Positions 10,238 through 20,375 of a stretch of 41,273 nt of DNA are shown here, in pieces (within the stretch, counting starts at the first letter, position 1; each line of letters begins with the position of its first letter). The notes beneath the pieces are model-generated. The model saw only the letters and a program-made list of their open reading frames with translations. It was not told where the DNA came from and did no database searches. A program made the translations under genes and the position numbers. Location: contig JAUZRK010000019.1 in the NCBI GenBank assembly GCA_030950485.1, forward strand, positions 1-41,273, read 5' to 3'. Origin of the DNA: Candidatus Dojkabacteria bacterium. GTDB lineage: Bacteria > Patescibacteriota > Dojkabacteria > J137.

Positions 10238-12221
10238 TTTCAAATTACTAAAAGATAAATTTACAAATAAGCTTAATGAGACTAATATGGTAAACGCTTC
10301 TGTTCCAAACGTAGTGAATAGTGAAATTAATACAGATGATAAAAGTAACCTGAATAAATTTTTAGAATATCTAAATAAAGTTTCTTTTAAATTTGTAGTT
10401 ATAGGTATGATTGTTCTAACTCTAGTCTTATTTGCAAATATACATTCGAATAAGTATAGAAACTTTTCAGACCCATATATGCTTGACGAAGGATGGATTC
10501 ATTCTTTAGAAGGTCTAAAACATACTGATTATGATTTTGGTGAAGAGGTTTATTTTACATATGGACCAATTAGTCCATATTTCTTTGGTAGTACTAATGA
10601 TATAGAATCTCCGTTAGTACATAATATTACCTCAAACCTATTTTTATTAATAAACATATTATTTCTATTTAGCTTAGTTTTTATAGCAGCAAAAGACTAT
10701 AAATATTTGAGTTACCTTGTATTTCTGCCATTTAGCATTTGGATAATTACAAATAATCAACTTTGGTTTTATGAATTTCTAGTATTTCCAACCTTGTTTT
10801 TTATTCTTATTTATTACCAGAATAGAGTAGTAAAAGATAAAGAAATTGTTTTTGGCGGAGTCTATACAGCTGTTTTTGCTTTGTTTAAGTTTAATTTGGG
10901 CGCCTATATTGGTGTAATACTAGCTCTTCATATAGCTATGTATTATAAGAAAGATATTAAAACATTAATAAAAAAACTAGCAATTTTAGTAGCTTCATTT
11001 ATTGTACCTTTTTACTTAATATTCTATCTTTTAACAGGAGTTGAAAATATCATTCCGTATTTCTTAAGTTCAATTGAGATATCTTTACAGTACAAAGAGT
11101 ATATGAGTGTAGATGGCTTGAATGATCATCAAAACATACTTGCAATAATCACATTATTATCATTATCTTTGCCTGTTGTTTATCTGAAAAGAAAAAATCT
11201 ACCAGCGTATCTGGGAATAGTTTATTTTGTTTTTCTAAATGGTTGGATAAGAAAAGATAGACATACACTAGTAATCTTAACTCTAGCTTTCTTTGTATTA
11301 GCTTATTCTGCTGTAGTGTTACTTAATAATATAAAAGAGTCTACAAATGACAAAGAACGTATTTTTAACAAAATAATGTTTTTAATATCGACTATATTTA
11401 TTTTTACAACTATCTTTGCATTTAGAGCATTTAATATTAATCTATTCAGCCTTGATTTAAGAGATGACGCATTATCTACTCCAGTCTATTTTAATGATCA
11501 TATAACTAATAAGTGGAATGTTGATGCAGCAAGAATTCGAGAAGAGTTTAGAGAAGACTATATTTCGAATATTAGAAATGGAAAAAAATTATTAGTTTTA
11601 CCTTGGGCAACTCATTTACCAGATGTATTCGGAGTAGATCCTATTTATATTCCTATGATTCATCTTTACCAAAGTTATACTGAATTCGCTGAAGAAGAGA
11701 GTATAAATTTTTTAGATATAAACCACGGTGAATTCAATATTCTTATTCATAACAACAATATAGATAATCGTTTATATCTTTCAGAAATGCCTGAATTTAT
11801 ACTAGATATTCTTAATAATTATAAATTTGTTAATGAAGATAATGGTAGTGTTCTACTTTATCCTAATAATGAATATAATCCTGTTCAATGTAGCGAAAGT
11901 GGTAATAAAACTAATATGATTAAAATTAAAACTGATGAGTCAGCAATTAAAAAACTAAATTCAGCATTAGTTAAGCCAGATGAGATATGTATAAGTTTTA
12001 CTTTAGATTCTGGAGAGAATATCTCACATCGAACATTTAAATCTCAACTAGAAAGGGGTATTATCGTATCCCCATATCTAGAAAATAGTAATAATATAAG
12101 AAAATATCTGGAAGATGGGATTTCTAAAAAAATAGAATTAGATACAGTTAGTGTATACTATTGTAAGAATAATGAATCATTAGAAATAAAATATATAAAA
12201 GAACTAACTTGTAATTTATAA
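10227..12221 (+). CDS. Polytopic membrane protein, GT-C-like glycosyltransferase candidate
   Basis: Around 10 hydrophobic segments. Acidic pair in the first external loop after TM1 (DPYMLDEGWIHS). Long C-terminal soluble domain. Confidence 0.5.
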   Translation: MQNNFKLLKDKFTNKLNETNMVNASVPNVVNSEINTDDKSNLNKFLEYLNKVSFKFVVIGMIVLTLVLFANIHSNKYRNFSDPYMLDEGWIHSLEGLKHTDYDFGEEVYFTYGPISPYFFGSTNDIESPLVHNITSNLFLLINILFLFSLVFIAAKDYKYLSYLVFLPFSIWIITNNQLWFYEFLVFPTLFFILIYYQNRVVKDKEIVFGGVYTAVFALFKFNLGAYIGVILALHIAMYYKKDIKTLIKKLAILVASFIVPFYLIFYLLTGVENIIPYFLSSIEISLQYKEYMSVDGLNDHQNILAIITLLSLSLPVVYLKRKNLPAYLGIVYFVFLNGWIRKDRHTLVILTLAFFVLAYSAVVLLNNIKESTNDKERIFNKIMFLISTIFIFTTIFAFRAFNINLFSLDLRDDALSTPVYFNDHITNKWNVDAARIREEFREDYISNIRNGKKLLVLPWATHLPDVFGVDPIYIPMIHLYQSYTEFAEEESINFLDINHGEFNILIHNNNIDNRLYLSEMPEFILDILNNYKFVNEDNGSVLLYPNNEYNPVQCSESGNKTNMIKIKTDESAIKKLNSALVKPDEICISFTLDSGENISHRTFKSQLERGIIVSPYLENSNNIRKYLEDGISKKIELDTVSVYYCKNNESLEIKYIKELTCNL

Positions 12222-12224
12222 AGT

Positions 12225-13271
12225 ATGAAAGAGAAAATTTTAATAACAGGTGGATCTGGATTTTTAGGTATAAATCTAGTTAGACATCTTTTAGATAAAG
12301 GTTATAAAGATATCAGAATACTAGATCTTGTAGACTTCGATTATGAAGATGTTAAAAGCAAAGTAGATTTTATAAAAGGCGATATTAGAGACAAAGACAC
12401 AGTTGAAAAAAGTATGAAAGAGATTGATATTGTAATTCATACTGCTGCTGCCTTGCCTCTTTATAGTAAAGAGGATATTTATTCAACTGATATAGATGGA
12501 ACTACAAATCTTCTAGAAGCAGCAGAAAAGGAAAAAGTTGATAGATTCATTCATATTTCATCAACTGCAGTTTACGGAATTCCTGATCATCATCCCCTTG
12601 TTGAGGATGACAAGTTAATAGGAGTAGGACCCTACGGAGAAGCTAAAGTTAAAGCAGAAGAATTATGTGAAGAATATAGAAAAAAGGGAATGAATATTGC
12701 AATTATTAGACCAAAATCATTTATCGGTCCAGAAAGACTAGGAGTATTTGCACTTTTCTATGATTGGGCTAAAGATGCTAAAGGTTTCCCAATGATCGGA
12801 AGTGGAAATAATAGATATCAGCTATTAGATGTTGAAGATTTATGCGATGCAATATTTCTAACGATGACGCAAGATATAAAAATTATAAATGATACATTCA
12901 ATATTGGAGCAAAAGAGTTTACGACTATGAAAGAAGATTACCAAGCGGTATTAGATTATGCTGGTTTTAGTAAAAAAATAAAGGGAATGCCTGCGACTCC
13001 TATTATCTGGATCCTGAGAGTATTGGAATTTTTTAAACTTTCACCATTATATAAATGGGTTTATGAGACTGCTTCGAAAGATTCATTTGTCTCGATAGAT
13101 AAAGCTATCAATAATTTAGGCTATGATCCAAAATATTCAAATAAAGATGCATTGATTAGGAATTATAAATGGTATCTTGATAACTTAACTAAATTTAGTG
13201 GCGAAGCTGGGGTTTCTCATCGAGTTCCATGGAAGCAAGGTATACTTAAATTAGCAAAAATATTTTTTTAA
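12225..13271 (+). CDS. NAD-dependent epimerase/dehydratase (extended SDR)
   Basis: ITGGSGFLGINLVRHLL; VYG..., YGEAKVKAE (YxxxK); IRPKSFIGP. Confidence 0.9.
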   Translation: MKEKILITGGSGFLGINLVRHLLDKGYKDIRILDLVDFDYEDVKSKVDFIKGDIRDKDTVEKSMKEIDIVIHTAAALPLYSKEDIYSTDIDGTTNLLEAAEKEKVDRFIHISSTAVYGIPDHHPLVEDDKLIGVGPYGEAKVKAEELCEEYRKKGMNIAIIRPKSFIGPERLGVFALFYDWAKDAKGFPMIGSGNNRYQLLDVEDLCDAIFLTMTQDIKIINDTFNIGAKEFTTMKEDYQAVLDYAGFSKKIKGMPATPIIWILRVLEFFKLSPLYKWVYETASKDSFVSIDKAINNLGYDPKYSNKDALIRNYKWYLDNLTKFSGEAGVSHRVPWKQGILKLAKIFF

Positions 13272-14176
13272 TGAATATATCTATATCAACAAATACTTTG
13301 GAATATATAAAATTAATGAGGCTTAAGCATGTTCTTAAGAATTTTTTAATCTTAGCGCCAATTTTTTTCGCATTAAAAATTTTTAATGTAGAGTTATTAT
13401 TAAAGGATTTGTTGTCTGTAATATTGTTTACAATGGTTGCTTCGGCTGTTTATATAATCAATGATTATAACGACATGGAAGCAGATAGGTTGCACCCAAG
13501 AAAAAAGAATAGACCTCTGGCTTCAGGGAAAATAAGTGTAAAAAAAGCCGCAATTTTAATGTCTTTTTTGTTAAGTATAGGACTAGCTGGATTGGCACTT
13601 CTAGATATAAAAGCTGGGTTATTTGCACTCGCATATCTACTTGTTAATATTGCTTACAGCTTTGGACTTAAGAATATCGCCATTCTAGATATAGTAATTG
13701 TTTCTAGTGGTTTTCTTATCAGAGTATTTATAGGTTCATATGTTACTGATATCAAATTATCTTCTTGGATAGAATTAATGACTTTTCTCTTAGCACTGTT
13801 AATGGTTCTAGGTAAAAGAAGAGATGATATCTTATTATTAAAAGAAACCGGAGTTAAAGCTAGAAAATCTTTGGATGGCTATACTGAGGATTTTTTAAAT
13901 CATGCAATTCTTTTAGTAGCTACTGCTGCAAGTGTATCTTACATTCAATACACACTTTCAGATGAAGTTATTAAAAGGTTTAATCAGGAAAATTTATACA
14001 TTACTTCATTTTTTGTAATTATAGCGATACTTAAATATTTACAACTTATATTTGTTTATAATAATTCTGGATATCCTGTTGAAACATTATATAAAAGTAA
14101 ATTTCTTCAGGTTACTGTTTTACTCTGGGTTTTAAGTTTTGGATTACTGATATATTATGATAAATTTGGCCTTTAA
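13271..14176 (+). CDS. UbiA-family prenyltransferase, decaprenyl-phosphate phosphoribosyltransferase-like
   Basis: MRLKHVLKNFLILAPIFF; NDYNDMEADRLHPRKKNRPLASGKIS; multiple TM helices. Confidence 0.85.
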   Translation: MNISISTNTLEYIKLMRLKHVLKNFLILAPIFFALKIFNVELLLKDLLSVILFTMVASAVYIINDYNDMEADRLHPRKKNRPLASGKISVKKAAILMSFLLSIGLAGLALLDIKAGLFALAYLLVNIAYSFGLKNIAILDIVIVSSGFLIRVFIGSYVTDIKLSSWIELMTFLLALLMVLGKRRDDILLLKETGVKARKSLDGYTEDFLNHAILLVATAASVSYIQYTLSDEVIKRFNQENLYITSFFVIIAILKYLQLIFVYNNSGYPVETLYKSKFLQVTVLLWVLSFGLLIYYDKFGL

Positions 14177-14615
14177 GTACGCTTTCTTTGCGATTATTGC
14201 AACTATATTCAACATAAGCTCTCAAGAACTTATCGTGCGACTGGGAGACTCCTTACAGCTTCAAAATCTACATATTTTTTCTGTTAACCTCGATATTAAA
14301 TTCTTTTCTTCACTACTTTTCGGTACTTTAATAGGACTTCTTGTTAAATATATACTAGATAAAAAGTATATTTTCTATTATTCTACAAAAGGAAGAAAAG
14401 ATGATGCAGAGAAGTTTGCTTTATATATGATAATGGGAGTAATTACTACTATTATATTCTGGGGAACTGAAAGTATCTTTCATATTCTTTTCGATAATGA
14501 ATATTCTAAATATTTAGGTGCAATCTTAGGACTAAGTATAGGATATTTAATTAAATATAGACTAGATAGTAAATATGTATTTAAGAAAAATACTAAAGAA
14601 AGTATTCAAAAATAA
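14157..14615 (+). CDS. GtrA-family membrane protein
   Basis: Four TM helices; GLLVKYILDKKYIFYY and SIGYLIKYRLDSKYVFKK are typical GtrA repeats. Confidence 0.85.
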   Translation: MINLAFKYAFFAIIATIFNISSQELIVRLGDSLQLQNLHIFSVNLDIKFFSSLLFGTLIGLLVKYILDKKYIFYYSTKGRKDDAEKFALYMIMGVITTIIFWGTESIFHILFDNEYSKYLGAILGLSIGYLIKYRLDSKYVFKKNTKESIQK

Positions 14616-15474
14616 GGAATCAGATAAAGAACCTTATCTTTGGGAAATACCTGGACATTTTTATTCTCCAGTTACAAACTCTGAAGAGATAATGGAGCAT
14701 GAGGATGAATTATTTAAGAAAAAGGTTAAAAGGATAGAAGGAATTGATCTAAATCGAAAAGCTCAAGTAAAGTTATTAGAACGTTTTAATAGCTTTTATC
14801 CTAAACAACCATTTAAAGAATCAAAACAGCAGAGTAGTAATAGATACTATTTTGAAAACGACTTTTTTAGTTATTCTGATGGATTAGCTCTTTACTCTAT
14901 GATTAGAGAGTTTAGGCCGAAAAGAATCATTGAGATCGGATCAGGATTTTCTTCTGCAGTAATGTTAGATACGAATGAGAAATTTTTCCATAATAAAATA
15001 AATTTAAAATTTATAGAACCTTATCCAGGAGACATTTTAAATAGTGTTTTAGAAGAGGGTGACTCTAAATCAAAACATTTAGAGATACTAGAATCAAAGC
15101 TGCAAAGTATTGATTTGACTGTTTTTGATGAACTAGAAGAAAACGATATATTATTTGTTGATTCTAGCCATGTATCTAAAACTGGTAGTGATGTTAACTA
15201 TATATTTTTCAATATTCTGCCTAGACTTAAAAAGGGAGTTATTGTTCACTTTCATGATATTTTTTATCCATTCCAATATCCTAAACCTTGGGTATATCAG
15301 ATGAGATCATGGAATGAAGCCTATTTACTTAGATCATTTTTAACTTTCAATTCTCACTTTGAGATACTTTTCTTTAACGACTATTTATGGACGTATGAAC
15401 CTGAAAATTATAAGAAGAATCTACCACTAGCTGATAAAAACCACGGGGGAAGTATTTGGATTAGGCGTAAATAG
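14575..15474 (+). CDS. Class I SAM methyltransferase (Methyltransf_24-like)
   Basis: RPKRIIEIGSGFSSAVMLDTN, DILFVDSSHVSKTGSDVNYIFFNILPRLKKGVIVHFHDIF. Confidence 0.85.
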   Translation: MYLRKILKKVFKNKESDKEPYLWEIPGHFYSPVTNSEEIMEHEDELFKKKVKRIEGIDLNRKAQVKLLERFNSFYPKQPFKESKQQSSNRYYFENDFFSYSDGLALYSMIREFRPKRIIEIGSGFSSAVMLDTNEKFFHNKINLKFIEPYPGDILNSVLEEGDSKSKHLEILESKLQSIDLTVFDELEENDILFVDSSHVSKTGSDVNYIFFNILPRLKKGVIVHFHDIFYPFQYPKPWVYQMRSWNEAYLLRSFLTFNSHFEILFFNDYLWTYEPENYKKNLPLADKNHGGSIWIRRK

Positions 15475-15481
15475 TATTTGA

Positions 15482-16003
15482 TTATCTTATTTCCGCTTCG
15501 ATAATTGATTCAATTTCATTTTCATCAAACTTCTTAACCATTTTATCCAGTACTTCATCTTTTTCAAAATCTTTTATTTCTAATTTCTCAGCAACCTTTT
15601 TTAAAATTTCTAAAGCTTTCTTTATTTCTTCTTCTGCAGCTATATCTATATAAGTATCTACCTCGCTTCTAATATCATTAACTTTACTCTCTCTATTCTG
15701 AGAAATCAAAACTATTATCGATAATACTATTGCTTCAAGAGATACAATAGTTGTTAAAAGTCCAAAAGGATAAGGATCAAAAGCATCAATACCAGGTATT
15801 AATTCTAAATTTATAACTATCCAAACTACGAACCAGATAAGATTTATCATTAGAAAAAGAAAAGTTCCTGAACTTTCAGTTAGCCAGTCTGCAAGTTTCT
15901 CGGCAAAACTTCTTCTTGATTTTGCTCTTCGTTTAAAAGTTTTGTTGATCGTATCTACTTTAGTTTTAGCTGTCTTACTTTGGTATATAAATGGAACTTT
16001 CAT
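15482..16003 (-). CDS. DUF1003 domain membrane protein
   Basis: FAEKLADWLTESSGTFLFLMINLIWFVVWIVIN...FDPYPFGLLTTIVSLEAIVLSIIVLISQNR. Confidence 0.88.
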   Translation of the reverse strand: MKVPFIYQSKTAKTKVDTINKTFKRRAKSRRSFAEKLADWLTESSGTFLFLMINLIWFVVWIVINLELIPGIDAFDPYPFGLLTTIVSLEAIVLSIIVLISQNRESKVNDIRSEVDTYIDIAAEEEIKKALEILKKVAEKLEIKDFEKDEVLDKMVKKFDENEIESIIEAEIR

Positions 16004-16028
16004 TTTTTAATTAATTTTAGTAATCTAG

Positions 16029-16547
16029 TTAAAGTGTCCCTAGCTGTAGCTGATTAAGAGCTGAAATAGTTAATACTCCACTGTCTTCAACTCTAGCAAT
16101 AATTAAATATTTTGCTTCGATTTCTTTTTGATTATCATATTGTAAAACAATATTTTCATATTGATTCATCAAAGTATCATTTTCTACAAGATTAAACTTT
16201 AGTTTATAGTCCTCAGCTACTAGTTTTGCGGCTTCTATTTCATTAGGTTCGTATACAAACGTAACTGAATCGAATAAAGGATCAGTTCCTTGGAAAGATG
16301 TAATAAGAGATTCCGTTTTATTAATAGTAAATCCTTCTGGATTATAAATACCTAGCTCAACCGCCCACTCAGGCATTTCTAGGTTATTAGTTTCAACTAC
16401 AGGTTGTTCTGTCTCTTCATCTACAGTATCATTTGATTTCTTTTCTGAATCATCTTTCATTAAAAGGAATACACCAGATCCAATAACAAGTCCAGCGACT
16501 AAAATGAATAAAATAGGAGCTAGCTTTTCTTTATTTATAGGCATCAT
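16029..16547 (-). CDS. Hypothetical membrane-anchored protein
   Basis: Intact ORF with one N-terminal TM helix (LAPILFILVAGLVIGSGVFLLM). Confidence 0.65.
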   Translation of the reverse strand: MMPINKEKLAPILFILVAGLVIGSGVFLLMKDDSEKKSNDTVDEETEQPVVETNNLEMPEWAVELGIYNPEGFTINKTESLITSFQGTDPLFDSVTFVYEPNEIEAAKLVAEDYKLKFNLVENDTLMNQYENIVLQYDNQKEIEAKYLIIARVEDSGVLTISALNQLQLGTL

Positions 16548-16584
16548 AATATTTATTTAAATTCCATTTATTATAGCAGACTAA

Positions 16585-16610
16585 AAAGAGGAGGTTTAAT
16601 CCTCCTCTTT
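16585..16610 (-). terminator. Rho-independent terminator of the - strand DUF5648 gene
   Basis: Perfect 10-bp stem aaagaggagg/cctcctcttt; followed on the - strand by TTTTT. Confidence 0.8.
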
Positions 16611-16632
16611 AAAATTTACTAAATATCAATTT

Positions 16633-17762
16633 CTATTCAGTAAGATCAACATTCATTGTTTCAATAGTTTGTTTAATCTGTCCTTTAGCATAATCTAAAT
16701 CATTTGGAGTATACAAAGTCATTCTTGCATAAGCATACTCTGTATAATAAGGAGTTCCTGCAACCGGGAAAGTTTCTTCTCCTCCTAAATATTGAGCTAC
16801 AATATCATATGCGCCATCAATCCAATTTAATTTATGAACAGTTACATTGAAAGTTAAACCGTTTGCACTTTGTAGGGTATAGCTCTCAACAAGAGTTGAA
16901 TCTGGATGAAAATCAAAACCATCTACTTCGCATGTATCTAGATTAACAATAAGATTATTTGTAAGTCTAAAGTTTTCATTTTTTCCATCTATCATATCCT
17001 GAAAATTATTACTCATACAACCACCACCTTGAACATATGTTTTATCAATCGACAAGTCAGAAGCTACTTTGAAATAAGTTTGAGTAAAATGATTACCTGT
17101 TATTGTGTTTAATGTTCTATCTATCGGAGGTTGTGTAGTCTCAACAGGAATAGTATTAAAAGCAATTGTCTCGTAAACAAAAACACCTGCCCAAACACCA
17201 CCTGGTAGTGACTTCTCTTTAACAATGTCAATGTTAGTATTTCCTACAACGTAAAAATGAACTGATCCACCAAGAGCATCATTTCTAAATCTAGCAACAG
17301 GTGCAGTATCAGAGTTTGGCGAATCATAAACACAGAATGCTTCTGTTTCATAACTAAACGCTCCCTCCCAAGCTCCACCTTGAGCTGATTTTGAAATTAC
17401 TATATCTTTGTTTGCTTCTCCTACAACATAAAAGTGAATTGATTATTTAAGAATCGATATACTGGAACTGTTCCTGCTGGACACCCACTATTAAAATCAA
17501 ATGCTTTAAAAGCTACCGTTTCGTATTTAAATGCGCCATCCCAAGCTCCTCCTGGTGCAGATTTACTAACAACAATATCTTTATTAGTATCTCCCATAAC
17601 GTAGAAATGAGCTGAACCTAATTGGTTGTTTAGGAATCTGTAAACATTCTGCGCAGTTGCAGGATCAGGATTTGCATGTACCTGTTTAGTATTAAAGATT
17701 ATCAAAAATGATAATGAAAGTATTGATAATGATATAAATGAGTTAATTGTTTTCTTGATCAT
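16633..17762 (-). pseudogene. Secreted protein with three DUF5648-like repeats and a C-terminal domain shared with the next gene; frame disrupted near 17440-17450
   Basis: The ORF at 17421-17762 breaks at RFLNNQ. The other frame resumes as SIHFYVVGEANKDIVISKSAQGGAWEGAFSYETEAF... and runs into the 16633-17055 ORF. Confidence 0.8.
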
Positions 17763-17788
17763 ATAAAAAAAAATAAATAATATGACTT

Positions 17789-20332
17789 TTATATTTGCGT
17801 AAAATCTAAATTCATAGTTTCAATAGCTCTAGTTACATCATCTCTACCTTCTGCAAAATCGCTCCCATGCCACTGCATTGTGACGAAACTTTTAATAATA
17901 TCAGTTCCTCCAGCAACTTGAGTATCTTGACTATAACTTGCATAAATTCGTTTAACAGTTGGCTCACTATCAATATAAAATTACTCAATATTAAAAGTCT
18001 TTCCATTCAAACTTGTTAATGTATATTCATCAACCATAGTTAAACTTCCGCTTCCTCCACCATATCCATCAAGACAACCGACAATACTAATATATAGATT
18101 GTTATCGAATTGAATCCATTCAGTATTACTAGAGTAATTTGCTATAGGTTCATAAGTTTGATTTAAACATGTCGTAACTACTCTTGAACTATTAACATCT
18201 ATATTTAAAGTTGAATCATATTCGAATCCGATATTGAAAAACTCAGAGTTAAATGTCTCTGTTGTCATTTCATCAGCTGGATAAGCATAAAATGCATTCG
18301 ACTCGAATGTGAAAGCACCAGCCCATGCTCCTCCAGGAGCTACTTTAGATTTTAGGTTATTTATTTCACTCACTCCTGTTATATAGAAGTGAACGGAACC
18401 TCCTAAGATATTATTTCTAAATCTACCTACTGGTTCAGTTCCTGATTGAACACTATCAAATACACAGAAAGCAACTCTCTCATAAGCAAATGCATTCTCC
18501 CAAACACCACCTTTTGAAGTCTTTTCTATTAAAGTATTTTTATTCGCTTCACCTACTATGTAGAAATGAACAGAACCATATTTATTATTTAGGAATCTGT
18601 AAACTGGAACAGTTCCAGTGACACAGCTATCTACGTATTGATAAGCTTTGAAAGCAATCGTTTCGTAAGTAAAAGTTCCAGCCCAAATACCACCTGGCTT
18701 TGAATTATTAATTACTTTATCTCTATTAGCATCACCTAATACATAAAAATGAGCAGAGCCTCCAAGATCATTATTTCTAAATCTATACACATTTTCTTCA
18801 AGAAATTGAATATTATCTACTACTAAAACTGATTTTGTAATTGAATCTGAGTCACCAATAGAGTCAGTCACAGTTAAACTAATATAATATGTGCCAGAAA
18901 CCCCAAATGTAAATTGTGGATCTTCTAATGTTGAATCAATTATGCCATCATTATTAAAGTCCCACTTCCAAGAAACTATGTCACCAAGTGAACTACTATT
19001 TAAATTTAGAATGCTACCAACCTCAATTGCAATTGAATTAGACGAATTGTTCATTAAAAAGTCTGCCTGAGGAGAAGTTGCTGAAGAACTATTTAATAAC
19101 TCATTAGTCATTTGGACTTTATAAATTTTACTTACTAAACCAGTAAAATCAGAAGTATCAGCTTCAAATGCTAATACATATATTATTCCACTTCTTGTTT
19201 CAATAATTCTTTCTAGAGTCCCTTCAGTTACACTAGATAATATGTTGAAAATATCTTTGTATTTACCATCACGAGAAGTTCTGTAAAGTTCACTACTAGA
19301 TGGGTTTTGCCAAGAAAATGAATTAGAACCATTTTTTGTTTGTTTAAAATCTAATGGATGTATGAATGTCCAATTTTTATCTATTAGATCATAAGTCTTC
19401 TGGGTGTTTGTGTCTAAGTTGTAAACATAGTAATAACCAGCACCCCATGTTTCAGTAAAAGAAATGTTACTATCATCTAATAAAAAGAAGTAATATCCAT
19501 ACATATTTTCTGGAGTTTTATCTTCAGGAGTAAAAACTATATTTACAGCACCATTACTCTTATCCATTATGTAAATACTGTGTGGAGAAAGACTTCCGGT
19601 TGAAGGTACATATTTTAAGTCAGTCACATATAGAGTATTTTTACTATCTATGAATAATGGTGAATATACATCACTTAGATAATCATCCTCCTCATTGAAT
19701 AATATGGTTATATCGATTCCATCAAACTTCCTAAGTTGAATATAACCATCTACTAGAGCTTCAAAATAAATAACTCCATTGCTATCAACTACAAATTTAT
19801 CTATCCATGAATAGTCGCCATTAATCTCTATTATAGTTGTGCTATTTGAAGTAGTATTATACTTTAATATACACTGTTGATCACCGCAGTATTTATCAGT
19901 GTATATATTGCCATCATTACCTAGAACTAGATCTACTGGCGTTTCATAGTCTGCATAAGTATATATAACTGATGTTTGCCCATTAGCACTAATTTTTATT
20001 AACTCTGCAGGATTAACTTCATTTCCATCCTGATCATTAATTCTAAACATATAAAGATTATCGTTATTATCAACGAGTAAACTTTCACCTTGCCAATATG
20101 AGCTAAAACTTAAATTTGTAACCCAATTTGTATTTACAGTATATTTTCTACAATCATTGACGCTTTGATCGAAAACATAGTTATCTGGACAAGTATCTGT
20201 ACTTAGAGCTATATCACTGTTTGTATAAGCAGATACTTTTGAATTAAAAATAACCAGCAAAGTAATCACTAAAAATAAAGAAAAAATACCTTTGTTTATC
20301 ATATTACCCATTAAATGAACATTAACTGTCAC
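17789..20332 (-). pseudogene. Secreted beta-propeller-like + PKD + three DUF5648-like repeats + C-terminal domain; in-frame TAA at 17981-17983
   Basis: Signal peptide; PKD (WKWDFNNDGIIDSTLEDPQFTFGVSGTYYISLTVTD). After TAA the same frame reads FYIDSEPTVKRIYASYSQDT...IETMNLDFTQI, matching IETMNVDLTE of the neighbouring paralog. Confidence 0.8.
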
Positions 20333-20375
20333 TTAATTACAGCAATATTCTATGATTTAAGATATAGCAGGTATA

